From Tyto alba (lineage: Eukaryota > Chordata > Aves > Strigiformes > Tytonidae): a stretch of 64,000 nt of DNA. A program made the translations under genes and the position numbers. The notes under the pieces are model-generated. The model searched no databases. It worked only from the letters and a program-made list of their open reading frames with translations, and was not told the DNA's origin. Positions 28,637 to 41,233 of this stretch are shown piece by piece. Where the stretch lies: contig NW_024881316.1 in NCBI RefSeq assembly GCF_018691265.1, positions 9,174,819-9,238,818 on the forward strand, given 5' to 3'. Each line of letters opens with the position of its first letter. Within the stretch, counting starts at the first letter, position 1.

Positions 28637-28807
28637 GGAGGGGTGGCTGGGAAGGAGCTCTCTCGCTTCTGGGATTGCGACTGTGGGATCTTGGTATCTC
28701 GGGGTCACTGGCTGGGAACGGGCTGGGTATTGGTCAGCGGGTGGTGAGCAATTACGCTGTACATTGCCTGTTTATATATTTCTTTTTGTTTTCGTTTTAT
28801 TGACATT

Positions 28808-28813
28808 ATTAAA
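28808..28813 (+). terminator. LTR poly(A) signal ATTAAA
   Basis: ATTAAA followed by CTGTTCTTATTTCAGCC and a C-rich stretch. Position and context equal those of the minus-strand LTR at 3706-3711. Confidence 0.55.
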
Positions 28814-28941
28814 CTGTTCTTATTTCAGCCTGCGAGTCTCCCTTCACCCCTCTAATCCCCTCCCCAATTTCCAGGTGGGGAGGGGGAAGGGAAGGTGATT
28901 AGCTGCAGTGGTTGGTTGCTGATCAGGCCCAAACCACAACA

Positions 28942-31336
28942 ATAAATCAAACAGGTTTTTGTAAATCTGTATTTCCTCTGTGGGTCCTCTTCTGTGAACA
29001 GATATCCTACACTTACTTAATAGAAGTCCAATTAAGGCTGTTATCTCAAGACTATATATCCTATTGAGAACTAATAATTATTATTGTTACCTATGTGAAT
29101 CAGCAGTAATGTCTTGTACGTCTCACATTTCAATATTTCTCTGCTAAAAAAATGACATTATATAGCTCATATCAACAGTAAGAGGCAGAATGATTTATCA
29201 TACAGCATACTTTCTTGAGTAAGAACTGAGACAAGGTATATATGAATTCTGCTTTTGTGTTTTCAGTGTATGTTCTTTTTTTTTTTAATGTTGTTTTTAG
29301 AGGCATTTTCATTTTATACAGAAGAGAATACACCACTGTATAAAGGAACAAATGCCAAAGGTTTGTTACAAATGAGATTTCAGCAGGTGTTTATGTAAAG
29401 TGAGACATAATTATTATTTAGAAGTGACTATTATTTATAATTAGAATTTAATCTAGGGACCCATATAAAACTGGTGTAGTACAAACAAACTCCATTTGTC
29501 ACTGAATTTTTATTTTTTTATGATTTCTTTTTATAAAGGGTGAGTACACTTTTCTATTTCACATTTTCTTTGCTCCCCATTCTCTCATGTTAACAAAATG
29601 AAAACTATGATAGGTTCAAATTCCCTTTCAGTCGTTCTTTAGATATATGTCACAGAAGAAGTGGAATGTTGCTGAAGACATGATAAAAGTATTTATGAAA
29701 GTCAATTTTTAATAACATTTCTGGTCATGTAAACATATATATGTCTTATTAACTTTATAATTTCCTTCATTTAAGCTATTGCTACCAATAGTCAATCAAT
29801 TAACTTCAAATTTAGCCTTGCAAGTGTTTGTAATATTAGGATCAGGGCAACACATACCATGTAATAATTCTTAAAATTGACAATGTCCTTTTTTAAAGCA
29901 AAATATTTCTGCAAGTGTTGTGTGTATATTTAGGGACCTAGATTCTAGGTCTAGTACTTTTATTTCTTTCTCTTAATTTGAAACAAAAAGGTCAGAATCT
30001 TAAACTTCAATACTGATCTAGAAGTCTCTCATTTATTTTTTTCAAGAAATACAATCAAGTAGAGATTAAACTATTGGAATATGTCTCTATGGAATCTATC
30101 TAGCAGAGATTAGATGCTCGAGAAAACAGTGGAGTTGTTTCTTTTAAAGCCAAAAGATGTTTGACAGCTGTGTCAGAAAGGTGATTGCTTAAGTAATCTT
30201 GGAGCTCTTGGAAACTACTTTTGTATTGTATTTAAAAGAAAGAATTTACTCACTTTGCAGGAAATAGAACATTGATGCTTCTCCATTTGACTGAAAACAC
30301 GTTTCCACATGCATGATAAAAGTGCAGATGATATTTTAAAAGTGAATTTTTTTTTTCGTGAATATTTAACTTTGCATTGATTGTTGTTAAACTTAAGGCC
30401 ACATACATTTACTAGGAGGTAGGGAAATAAATGTAGAATGGGAAGTTCAGCTGGTGGTGTTTTTATGACTACTGCTCTCCCAGATCTTATCTTGGCATGT
30501 AGATAACAACGATGGAAACATCCACCCTGTCCCCCCTAAGATTACAGGGGTAAAACTTCCTTAGTTCAATGATTGACTTGTTCTTCTAACTGCTTTTTCT
30601 TCCATTATGTGAAAGAACTGCTATCCTCTATACAGAAAAATAAGAGACAGCCCTTGCTGTTCTTAAACCACAGAGTGTTCATACAATTACTCTTCTGCCC
30701 TTTAAGATGTCTTATTATGGAGGGTCTTCATCTTTCCTCTCAGGAAACATGGACCTCTGTTCTAACAGTGACTGTGTATTACAGCAGTGGATGATATTCA
30801 TGTCAGCCTGGTTTCTGTCTCTCTTCCCAAGCAACAGAAAATTTCCAGAGGAGGACATCCAAACTTAGCATGTTAACAGGGTCATGGATATATTATCCAA
30901 GTTAGGTAGTGATCCAAGTAATCCAGTATCTAGGTGGTATGCTTATACATTACCTTCACATTTTATTGTTTACATTCAGCTCTGCACAGAATGTGGCAGT
31001 TCTCCCTTGACAAACTCAAACTATGGCCAGCTGCACAGGCAGAATTTAATTTCCCTATCAGGATGCCCTAGAAGGTGTGTTTGCTACTTCCAACTGAATT
31101 AAGTGATCATAATGAGCGAGTAAGTAGACATTCGTTCTGTTTTTTATTTCATCATCCCTAGAGGTGTATGCAAAATTAGATGTATTAAATACTCCTTTCA
31201 CAAATTTAGCTTCAGTTCTTTTCTCTATGTAAGTATACGCTGCTAATCTTGCATAGAGTTTAAAGACTCAGGACCTACCTTACTCTGAAAAAACCTATTT
31301 GAGGTTATTTAGGGTTTGAGTCCAGGACATTTAGAC

Positions 31337-31367
<31 letters not shown>

Positions 31368-33959
31368 AAAACAAAAAAAAACACCAAGAGACTAAGTCAC
31401 GTGTGATCTCAGAAGAAAAAAAAAAAAAAAACAGTGGAGAATGACAGAAGTTCAAGACACTAACCAGACACCAAGAAGATCTTAGTTCACTTCTCAACTT
31501 TCCAACAAACTTTCTTGGACATTGTTAATAATCTCCTTACTGAAGTCCTGCACTGTGCAAAATAGATAACACTTGCATTTGCTTCATTGCTTAAGCCCTA
31601 GTCTTCACAGTGCATGAACTACTCGTAATACGTGGATATACAATGCATAACATACTGACCTTAGTGTGACATACTAATCACATCTGTATCGTTATATGTA
31701 GTATTAAGCTCATTTGGCTACATTGCTGGGCTGTAAACAGCTACATCTGCTTTAAAGACAATGTTACACTCACAGACGAGCAAAGTTTCAAAAGATGCAT
31801 TAAGTTATCGAACTTAGGCATTTTAGTCTAGTGTGCTGTTATTTAAGATTATGTCAGCACTTCTGTTATTTTATTTTTCACCAATCTGTAATTAGCTTGT
31901 ACAAAATTCACTAGGGACTACATTTTAGAGTAGAAGATATTTTCCTTATGCAAAATTGCTTACCAGCATGGAAAGAAATAGCTTAGTTGAAGGTTTACTA
32001 CCATGTAACAGGAAGTTTATTAGTGTTCTTATTTGTCCTTGTACAGTAGAGATCTCTTATTTGACCGATCCCAGTGGAAGGATGAATAGATGATAAAAAG
32101 TACTAGCAGTCTCTGAATCCACCTCCTATATTTTCTCCTTTTCAGAGTTCAGTCCTTCCAGCTTGTATGCTGATCACTCTTTTGCCTAGTTAGGATAACA
32201 ATATAACTACAAAAACTAACCAAAACCAGGCCACATTTTTTAGTCCTTAGTGATCTTCCATTTAGTCTTACTTTTTTTCAAGTTCTATTCCTCGATTCTC
32301 TCCCTTTTAATCTCAACCTTTATCAAGGCCCTTATGCTGTCAAGGTTGAATTTTTCAATGTTTAATTTACCCACAGGGGTGGGATACATGTTCCATCGAT
32401 TAGGCATCTTCACACTCAATGAGCCTTTAGTTTCCTCAGTAGCCATTAGAAAGAACTAGACACCTCTAGAGGGTGACAGATCCTATTCATAGGAAATATT
32501 ATTCACTAATTCACTCCAGAAAGATGACTTAAAATTAGTATGGTTACTTACTTGCATCTATCCACAGGAAGTATTAATACATGCTCCGCATTTCTTTCAT
32601 GATGAGCACTACACATTAATTGAGACACAGAAATAATGGAAAAAATCTTGTATTATAGTTTATTTGTTAATGATTGACAATGACTTCCCAAGCATCACCT
32701 TGAAAATAATCAGTTTATTACAGATCAACTTTTGAGAATTTCATAAGTCCTGCAAGCCGTTCATATACTGGTTTGCCAGTGCCAGAACTGGATTTCTAAC
32801 AAGGTTGGAAAACTGAGAAAAGCTTTACTAAATACTACAAAAACAGTTGTGGAGGACATTCTGTAATTCTGCTGAAAATGTGAGAATGGACAGTGATTGC
32901 AAAGGGAAAATGTAGAACTGAACATGTCCATAAGAAGAATTAAGTGTTCACATCACATTTCACTAATGGTCAGTCTCAGATGAGATGACAATTCTGGTGA
33001 GTTAGTTTTGGGTCTAATCTGCTAGGCAATATTAAAAATTGGCAAGTGCACAGTTTTGCAATTAATAAATATTCACTTATTTTGTTAATATGATCTGTGA
33101 CTGCTGCGTAGAAATAGAATGATGTCACAGCATGTCAGCTTTGTTATCAAAAAAAGAAAAAGTCAGCATTAGACTGTAAAAAGAAACTTCCTTTAACAAG
33201 TGCTGTAAAAATGTTGTGAAATAGTTTCTGAAGCACATAGTTCATTGATTAATCTACATTTTTTTTTTTTGTTTCCTTTAGAATAAAATCTGCTGTAGGA
33301 ATTGTTTTACATTTACACTCAAGTCAATGGATAAAATACAGGAATGATCCCAGGAAAGGGAAACAAAACTGGACTTTTCAATGGTAAGAATCATAACACT
33401 TTCCTGATAATGTGTTGATTCATTCTTTCCTATTGGCCCAAGACGTCTTCAAAGTGCACTGTATCAGGAGAAGCTGAGTGGCTTTTTCTTCCTCATTACT
33501 CCAGCTGTATGGACAGAGTATTCATTTGAGGCAGAAAAAAGGAGTTTGAACTAAAATCCCCCTTTCTGAATTAGTATTTTAAATACACAGTTGACAAAAG
33601 GTGAGAAGAAGCTGTTCTATCAACATCTCTAATTTTTAAAGGGTATTAGGGGATATCAAATCTACCTAACACACACCTTCTTTCATCCTACACTTAAGTA
33701 TTTAAGTTCTGGAGAAAAAGGCATGTCAAATATTTCTCTTGCCAGTATCCAACTCTGGGTAGTATATGGTGCATGCAGCTCAAATTGCCTTTCTGAGGTA
33801 TTTTTTCTCCCATGCAACACAAGCAGATTTTAAACATTAGCTCTTTCATAAGCCTCAAGATGTAGCACAAATTAAAAGTGAATCTTCATTCTATAATTTT
33901 TTGTTAAACAGAATAGGACAATCCATCCTCTGGAGATCTGTACTGTTATGGTAGTATTG
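28942..33959. other. 5 kb AT-rich DNA, no gene recognised
   Basis: No repeat family recognised. Pure A runs occur at 31337-31365 (29 bases) and 31416-31431. A possible cryptic exon with good splice sites lies at 33282-33383; see findings. Confidence 0.5.
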
Positions 33960-33999
33960 CTTGTAAGTACTTGTAAGGACTTACAAGTGTTTACAAGTG
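33960..33999. repeat. Inverted repeat with tandem CTTGTAAG motifs
   Basis: ACTTGTAAG (33969-33977), a 2-base spacer GA, then CTTACAAGT (33980-33988) form a perfect 9-bp stem. Flanking copies CTTGTAAGT (33960-33968) and GTTTACAAG extend it imperfectly. The same 8-mer thus appears four times, twice in each orientation. Confidence 0.85.
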
Positions 34000-35379
34000 A
34001 ATTAATGGCAAATTTCAAATTACTGTTGTGGTTAATGTATCCAGCATGATAACCTGTTCATTTATTTTCTCTTCCAGTAGCAAAGCAAAGAAAACAACTT
34101 ACTAGTTTTACACTACATTTGTTTGTCTCAGATTAAGGTTTCGGTTGTAAACCAGCCTACTTACAGAGTGATTCCTGCTGTGGGGAGGAAGGGAAGAAAA
34201 CCGTGATGAGTTGAAGCCAAGCTGCTGCTAATCTGCTTAAAGATGCAGAGACAAACTGTGGTTCAAACCCTCAAGTCATTGTCATGTGAATATTTAATCA
34301 CTAATTATATGATCTTTAAAAATACTATTGAAATATTGTCCCTTTATATGTAAAAATAATTATATGCTTTACTTATATGATCACTGCTGCCTTCTTCACA
34401 CATTTCAAATATGCCTTGTGCTTCAAGGTGCTCTCACTGCTTACTTTGTTCAGACATTACCCTGATATATGAGACTCTTAAATATAAAATGGGTGAAAAT
34501 CTCTGGTTTTTGTGCATGAAAAGAATACAGTTTTATGGAATTATTATCAGACTTGATTCAACAAACATTTAATTTTATTTAAATTCATTAATCCCACTTA
34601 AATTACAAGGCTAAAGAATAAGACTATGTTTGATTTCATCAGTACTACACAGAGCTACTACTATAATAATGTTAGAAAAAAGGAAGGGAACTTTCCTGCT
34701 AAGATAGATTTCAGTGACATTTTCTGTCACAATGGATATTATGGGTCTTGTTAATACTGAATTTTTACATTCTTTCACCTCAGTACCTTAGGAGAGTTAT
34801 TTCTTCAGTCTTCTCATGTCCAGACATTTCTCAAGAAGCCAAAGGGTCCCAGGCATTTTGTTTTGCATCTTTGCTTCATAAATTCCAGTGCCCCAGACTT
34901 GCTGCATCTACACCGGGCTACTTTCTTGGAGGCAGAGAGCCTACCTGACACCTTTAGTGCCAGATAAACTGTTCAGTGTCAATGTCTTGTGGGGGAAAAA
35001 AATCAGACTGGATGTTAACTGCATGTGTGTGGCCCATTGTATATAGTTCATGCGTGGCTTTCTGAGGCCATCCTTCAGATGTTACTGCCCCTGCCATCCC
35101 ACTTCTGTGGCTACGTTACATCACTTGTGGATTCGCTCACAGCTCTAGAGATGCTTCAGTGTCTTGAATGCTTCTTCACATAAGTAAAACCATGCAAATT
35201 ACATTAATTTCAAGACACTGATCAAATTCTTCCACAGTTGTATTTTTTATTCTGAATCAGTGCAAAGAAAGGAAAATAATTACATATTTCACAAGTATAT
35301 GAGTTTTTATCAGCTATCCCTAGTTAAACACAAGATACGAGTCTTGGTTAACTGGCTAGTTAAATGAGAAAAAACAATA
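34000..35379. other. AT-rich DNA, no recognised feature
   Basis: No coding region, RNA gene or repeat family recognised. Confidence 0.5.
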
Positions 35380-35483
35380 AGTGAATAAGGGAATATTGTA
35401 GGCAGATATATGGTCTCATTTTAAATGTGAATTTAGTGAATAAGGGAATATTGTAGGCAGATATATGGTCTCATTTTAAATGT
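35380..35483. repeat. Tandem duplication, 55-bp period
   Basis: AGTGAATAAGGGAATATTGT begins at both 35380 and 35435. The second copy matches the first over all of its 49 bases, ending TTTTAAATGT; the first carries 6 extra bases before the second starts. There is no mismatch, so the duplication is recent compared with the surrounding repeats. Confidence 0.95.
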
Positions 35484-35740
35484 TTCAATTACTGGTGAAA
35501 AGGAGCCTAAGAAGGGAAAGAGATCATAAACACATATATCACACTGAAATAATTTTTAGATGTGAAAAATTAGCTTATATTGTATAACTGCCAATTCTTT
35601 TTCTGTGGGTACCTGTAAACTGAGGCCAAATCCAGCCAAAATAATAGTATGCAGTAAAATAATTAAAGACTGTGTAATACACATTAAGTAAGCAAAGTAG
35701 AGATCTGGCATTTTTAAAATTCTCACATCTGGCAGACTTG

Positions 35741-35805
35741 TTATATGGCAATATATATTTACATTAACAATATATTATGTGGCAATGTATTTACATTGTT
35801 AAATT
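35741..35805. repeat. Imperfect tandem repeat, about 34-bp period
   Basis: TTATATGGCAATATATATTT (35741) and TTATGTGGCAATGTATTT (35775) are each followed by ACATT and an AT-rich end. The copies differ by several substitutions and a small gap, so this duplication is older than the one at 35380. Confidence 0.65.
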
Positions 35806-36636
35806 ATTTTTGTGATTAGTATTTAGTGGTGAGAACTAGAGATCTTTAATAGACATTAAGGTGCAGTATATATCTGTTTTATTATCAGACAAAATTCTTT
35901 TAGTGTTCATTTTTGTTGAAAATGAAATTATGACTCTAAAAATTATTTGCTCACTATGATTGTAAATGCAAGCAGAATTAGACTGTAAACTCCAGAATGC
36001 TACATTAACAGAGGCAAAAATATCTCACCCATCCGTGGAAATGGATCAATTAACTACATAATATCCAATATCTAAACAATATGTTCAACAAATTTTATGG
36101 TTAGTAAGAGGAAAGGAAAAGGCCATAGATTCTTTCACTCTTGCATATTTTGTTCCTGGATTTATCCTAATCCTGACCTCGTGTTTTTTTCCCAAGCTAC
36201 AATTTTTAAAATTACTATTTATTCCTGTTAATGTTCTTAACAAAAGAGGAATATTTAGAATTGCCCTTCTTCAGGTTGTCAGGGGAGGCATGCCAGTAAA
36301 GTCTCTGGCAGCAGACCAGTGGGTCTTCCCACAAGACCTTCCTTTTTGTATTGCTTTATACTGTCACTGATTTGTGCAAGATAAAACACATACCCTGCTT
36401 TGCCTCCCTGAATGCTGTGAAAGGAAAACATTCTTTATACCATTAGCTAGGGTAACTTTTCTGACTGACAGAAAGGATCTCCAACAGCTAAAATTTGAGA
36501 GATGCTCATTTTCAAAATGTGGAGTACTTTGGATAGTAGAAATATAATTGCTCAACTTAATCTTCAATTTCCTAACTCATTGTTCCACAGAAGTGAATGG
36601 AGAGAAAGGACCTGCCTTGACACAGTATCTTCTAAT
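35806..36636. other. AT-rich DNA, no recognised feature
   Basis: Nothing recognised between the tandem repeats and the LTR. Confidence 0.5.
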
Positions 36637-36792
36637 TGTGATAAGTTTGTATGAGTGGCCGGGGTCTTTGGTAGTGGGGGAGGGGGATGCAGTGGCAGTC
36701 CACTGTGAGATGTTTCTCAGAGCAACCCCGGCTCCAAGTCAAAACCACCTCTTCACTAAGGCCAAGCCAATTAGCTGCGCTTCTGTGATAAA

Positions 36793-36800
36793 GTATTTAA
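36793..36800 (+). promoter_or_regulatory. Candidate LTR TATA box (TATTTAAG)
   Basis: TATTTAAGAAGGGG lies about 155 bp into the LTR, where this family carries its TATA-like box as I recall it. CCAAT at about 36766-36770 precedes it. Confidence 0.45.
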
Positions 36801-37391
36801 GAAGGGGAACCTGGGATGAGGATTTGGAGTTGTGCAGAGACTCCCCTGTTGCCCATGGTGAGACAGCAGAGGCTGTCCCCTCCCACCACCCATGGAGGTC
36901 TAGGGTGAAGCAGATGCTGATCTGTGGCCTGTGGAGGACCTAATGCTGGGACAGATATCTGTGCCTGAAGGAGGCTGGGACTCTGTGGAGAGAAGCAGTC
37001 CGCACTGTTGTAGAGCGCTGCTGGGAGGATCGCAACATATGAGGGTGTCCCACGTTGGAGCAGCTTGGGAAACACTAAGGCCCATGGGAGGGACTCATGT
37101 TGGACAAAATTTGTGGAGGACTGTGTCCTGTGAGAGGGGCACCACGCTCGAGCAGGGGGAGAATGCCAGAAGTTCCACCCCCCTAAGCCCAAGGTGGAAG
37201 AAGTGGCAGGACTGACTGCAACGGCCATTCCCTATTCCCTGCTCCCTGCACCACTTTGGGGAGGAGACAGAGAAATCAGGAGCAAAGCTGAGACTGAGAA
37301 GAAGGGAAAGGTGGGGGGAAGGTGTTTTTAAGATGTGGTAAAGCTTCTTATTGTCCTACTCTGTCTGTTAAGTGTTGTTATTAGTGTCTGT

Positions 37392-37397
37392 ATTAAA
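37392..37397 (+). terminator. LTR poly(A) signal ATTAAA
   Basis: ATTAAATTT, followed downstream by T-rich and CCTTCCCC sequence, about 600 bp after the TATA-like box. It fits the R/U5 boundary. Confidence 0.45.
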
Positions 37398-37587
37398 TTT
37401 ATGTACTTTTTTCCTTCCCCTAACAAGTCTGTCTTTTGCCCATGACTGTAATGAGTGAGTCATCCCTCCATGTCCTATCTCGATTCCCAATAATTTTGCT
37501 TTATGTTCTCCTTCTCAGAGCTGGAGTGAAAGAGGGGAGTGAGCAACTGCATGGTGCTCAGTTGCCCTCCAAGCTCAAACAATGACA

Positions 37588-39117
37588 GTAATCAATTTTG
37601 CAGCTGTATCATTCCGGTGGGTTAAGCCTGACTTCAAGCACCTGTATAATTAAGGTCTACTATCTCCACTGTATGCATATAAGGACAATTTTGGCTATAT
37701 GATAGACTTCAGCACCTGCTATTTTGAAAGACAGCGCTTCAGACAGTGAGGAATATTAAAATAAATCATATGATGGGTAATAAGTACCTCAAAGTTCAGA
37801 AAATCTTTCACAGAAGGCATTTCCTGAAATTTCCTTTGCTTAAGTTCTTTTTGACAGTGTAAACAGTTAGGTGAAGTCAGATCATATGAACATTTATAAG
37901 GGTTTTTTAATTTAAATGATATAGGGTGCCGTTCTGCTGTCGTGGTTTGAGAATTTACAGAAATGTAAAGGATAATGTGCCTATTGTAGATAGGCCAGAG
38001 TAAGTTAAATAAAGGTAAAAATTAAGCCCAGGAAAGATTAAAATAACTAGGTGAAAATTGTGATTGGTAAGTGCTTAGGAACATACTAATACTAGAGAAT
38101 ATATTTACAGTAATTTAGTAACCTGATATAATTTATATTTTTTGAATAGTCTCAAGGCAAAAATGAAGTATGAAAGCATTCATTAGTTTAATAAAAAGAA
38201 AGTAAGTACCAGAATAACTACACTCATAATAACAGTTGATCTTGAAAGTTTTATCTCAGATACAGAAGAGTATGACATAATGACAAAATATGTGTATGAA
38301 TAAGTTACTCAAAAAAAGATAAAAAGAAAAAGAATAAGAAATGAGATTGAACTGGGGAGTCTGAACCATTACTTCTCCTCAGGAATGTATTATCATGAGT
38401 CCCAGTGAAAAACATGTAAACTAACAAAAGTGCAAAGACATCAGATATAAGGTTTGTTAAAAATCTGACAGTGAAGAACCAATTTTCTACAAAAGTACTA
38501 AGGCTGGGTTTTTCTAATAAAAATAAAACAAATTTTTAAAATATACTCCTAGAATGACTAGCAGAACATTGTTTTAATTTACTTTTTGCATTCAGGCCCA
38601 GTATTTATTTTTTTGTGTAACCAGTCTCCAAAAATACAGTAGATATTGAGCTTACTTCTCACACTTCTCATACTATACATTCGAGAAAATTGTGTTTGAT
38701 TAATATTACTATGAGATCCTAAATGCTAGTGAAAAATTCTCTCTTGGAAACACTATCATGTGGTAGGACTGTATGTCATCTTATTTAGAATAAACTTCAG
38801 AATGAACACATGCAACATAGATGGACCAAACAAGCTATTTTTTTAATAGCTTTTCCATGCTAAAATGCTTACTTTCGAAGCCAACTTCTGTTTGACTCTT
38901 TTTCTTACCAGAGACAAACTCCTGACAAATAACCTACTAAAGTAACTGGATCCAATAGACAACTAATCCAGAAGGTAAAATGTTCTAAATCCTTGAAGTT
39001 TCATGAAGTCTTTTATTCATCTAATATTGCAGGGGAATGCCTAAATGCAGAAACATTAAAAAGTTTGCAATGGATTTTTGTGTGACATTGAAAAGCTTCC
39101 TTGAAGCTGACATCTGA
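37588..39117. other. AT-rich DNA, one LTR-end-like motif
   Basis: No gene recognised. TGTCGTGGTTTGAG at 37938-37951 resembles the end of the LTRs in this window, but no matching second end was found nearby. Confidence 0.45.
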
Positions 39118-39240
39118 GAAAAAAAAAATACAAAACAAAAACAACAACAACAGCAACAAAAAAAAAAAAAAAAACAAAACAAAAAAAAAAACACAAAAAA
39201 AAAAAACAAACAAACAAACACAAACAAACAAAAAAACCCC
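39118..39240. repeat. A-rich low-complexity tract with (CAAA)n and (CAA)n
   Basis: About 120 bp almost entirely of A with scattered C: an A run, CAACAACAACAG units, a run of 18 or more A, then CAAACAAACAAAC units. It produces several false open frames rich in K or F. It could be the decayed tail of a retroposed copy, but no retroposon body is recognisable on either side. Confidence 0.85.
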
Positions 39241-41233
39241 AGGTAATCATTTCTGTTACTACTCTGGCTATGTTTACCATAACTGTACTTTCTAAGTACA
39301 GATACACTGTTTCATCTTGCCAGTAAAGCTCTTCTACTATGGTCACATACCTTTATTATGTCTGACAAAACATGTGTTTCTCACAGAGAACTGACAAAAT
39401 TACAATTCTGCCACTATACTGCACGTGATGGGTTTTTGCTGTTACAGATAAATCAGCCTCAAATCACACCTCATCTACCCCAATTGACATGGCTATTCTG
39501 GCAGAAGTCTGCAGCATAAATATACCATCAAGCAAGAGAATACCGTTTTCCATTATATTCTCAAATAGGCAAATACATAAATATAAATCAACAGATGCAT
39601 GAACAACCCTATATGATGTTGATCATTACCGTAAACATGTTAAGACCTTAAGGTAAAAAGTAATGTGATCTCAGAGACAAAGTGAGAAACACAGGTTAAC
39701 CACTCATTTCTTGAAACTCAGGTGAAGTTCCATGTAATATCCACATGCATTATTCAGCATTTTTCTTAAGAAAAAATAATTATTATTATAAAATAAATGT
39801 ATTAATGTGTGGTGGAGTTACATGAAACTTTATAAGAAGGATATTTTAATAAATCAAGTATAATTGTAAACTAGAAACAACAATTAACTAATACAACACA
39901 GAAGAATAAAATTAGACAGAAAGATAATAAGTATATCCTTCTGAGAGAACATAATGTAGCAACAACAGAACAACTTTCACATCTGTAACACCAAAGGTGT
40001 CATTTCTGCAAAGTAAGCTTTGTAAGTGAAGGGTAATTTGAAGGTGCACATCCCACCCCTCTGTTTGTTATAAGCAGTCACACTCAGCAGTCTAAAATCA
40101 ACAATCTGCATTAAAATCACAAAAGATGGTCATGAAAACAAAAATGGAAATTCTAGTGCAAAACCTAACACACAATTTTGAGAGTAACAATCCTGATCAA
40201 ATGAAAAAAATAAATTATTGGATTTTTCCATGGGAAGAGAAGTCAGAACTTCATATCTGTTCTGATTTGTTTCTGTCCTAAACCTCTGTATATAACATTT
40301 GGTAACAAGGGTCTTGTTGCAGGAATCATGTAGACTCATGTTTTGTTTAGATATTGCCAAGTATTAAATTGTTTTAACATCTGCAACAATGCAATAAAGC
40401 CCAAATGTTTTTAACTGTCCATGTGTTTAAATACCAAATGTCTGATGTACAGATAGAAGTCAGAATTACATATGCACATATTCCTGAGCTGTGTGGGTCT
40501 GACTGGCATTTCATGCACACATATTAGGAAAATGAACACTTTAAGATATTTGTTATATATGGTTTATTTCATGTGTTTATTATCATTTGTCCCTTTCTCA
40601 CCTATGACTCTTTAAAAAATATAGTAGTGAATTACTATGGCTACAATAAACTCTTAGAGTCAGCTGGCAGTGAGAGGAGGGAAAATGCTTTGGAAACTCT
40701 CCTGTGAAGCAGAGACCCAAGAAAGTCATAATTCCTTCCTGCTGTCTGTGACATGCACTAACTGGTATTGTTTTTTTCAGCCCCTGGATTCCTCTAGCTC
40801 AGTCACCATCTAACAAGTAGTACAGCCTACCCCAACAATGAGCTGAAACCCACTTGTCTGTCCTATGTTGACCACACCAGGTAGCCATGGATTACCAAGC
40901 TGGTAGACTTATGCTGAGAAGCCGTAATAGATATCTACAACCATCCTATCCTCATTGCCAGCTGGAGATGTAACGCTTGGGCCAACTACAAAGGATTTAA
41001 GTCAAGCTCTTTTTAAAACTTGAAACTTGACTGAAAGCTCTACGCAATAGTTCTGATGTTAGACAGTAATTGTGGTTTCAGGGCAGATCTTGGGATAGTC
41101 CTTGTGTCCCCAGAGGGCCATGAGTCCTTAAAAATTCTCCTTGTCACAGAAGAAAGTAGTTCCACCAGGAATCAGACCATATCTAGACTCATGATTCAGA
41201 TAGGTGGAGCACACAGATGAGTGAGATAAGATC
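39241..41233. other. AT-rich DNA, no recognised feature
   Basis: No gene or repeat recognised before the CR1 tail. The patch at 40660-41230 is slightly GC-richer but unidentified. Confidence 0.5.

Larger units (their letters stand above)
28372..28941 (+). mobile_element. Solo LTR, avian ERVL-like, plus strand
   Basis: A 570-bp element begins TGTCTTAGTTTGGGCTG and ends GGCCCAAACCACAACA. It is flanked on both sides by a perfect 5-bp target duplication, ATAAA (28367-28371 and 28942-28946), which fixes both boundaries. Inside are ATAGAGTTAAT and GTGCTGTGTTTTGG near the start, ATTGGCCAAT, a decayed TATA region, ATTAAACTG and a C-rich U5. These match, from memory, the LTR of chicken-type ERVL elements. 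No internal retroviral sequence follows, so it is a solo LTR. A 157-codon open frame across it is accidental. The LTR at 3582-4056 is a relative in opposite orientation. Confidence 0.92.
36637..37587 (+). mobile_element. Solo LTR of a second avian ERV family
   Basis: About 951 bp, GC-richer than its surroundings. It starts TGTGATAAGTTTG and ends CAAACAATGACA, whose complement is TGTCATTGTTTG, so the ends are imperfect inverted repeats. The flanks CTAAT (36632-36636) and GTAAT (37588-37592) fit a 5-bp target duplication with one mismatch. From memory, the early GGGGTCTTTGGTAGTGGGGG block and the later CTGTGATAAAGTATTTAAGA block are typical of a common avian ERV LTR that differs from the two other LTRs here. 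ATTAAA lies at 37392-37397. Open frames of 131 codons (plus) and 143 codons (minus) inside it are incidental. No internal retroviral region is attached. Confidence 0.82.

Noticed and set aside
28425..28898. 157-codon plus-strand open frame
   Set aside because: It lies wholly inside the solo LTR 28372-28941, which is non-coding; no domain is visible.
29545..29625. GGTTCAAATTCC resembling a tRNA T-arm
   Set aside because: No A-box, no acceptor stem and no anticodon arm can be fitted upstream.
36548..37228. Open frames of 131 (plus) and 143 codons (minus)
   Set aside because: They overlap each other within the GC-rich LTR at 36637-37587; chance frames in stop-poor sequence.
39013..39346. Phe/Val-rich or Lys/Asn-rich open frames
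   Set aside because: Translation of the A-rich low-complexity tract 39118-39240.
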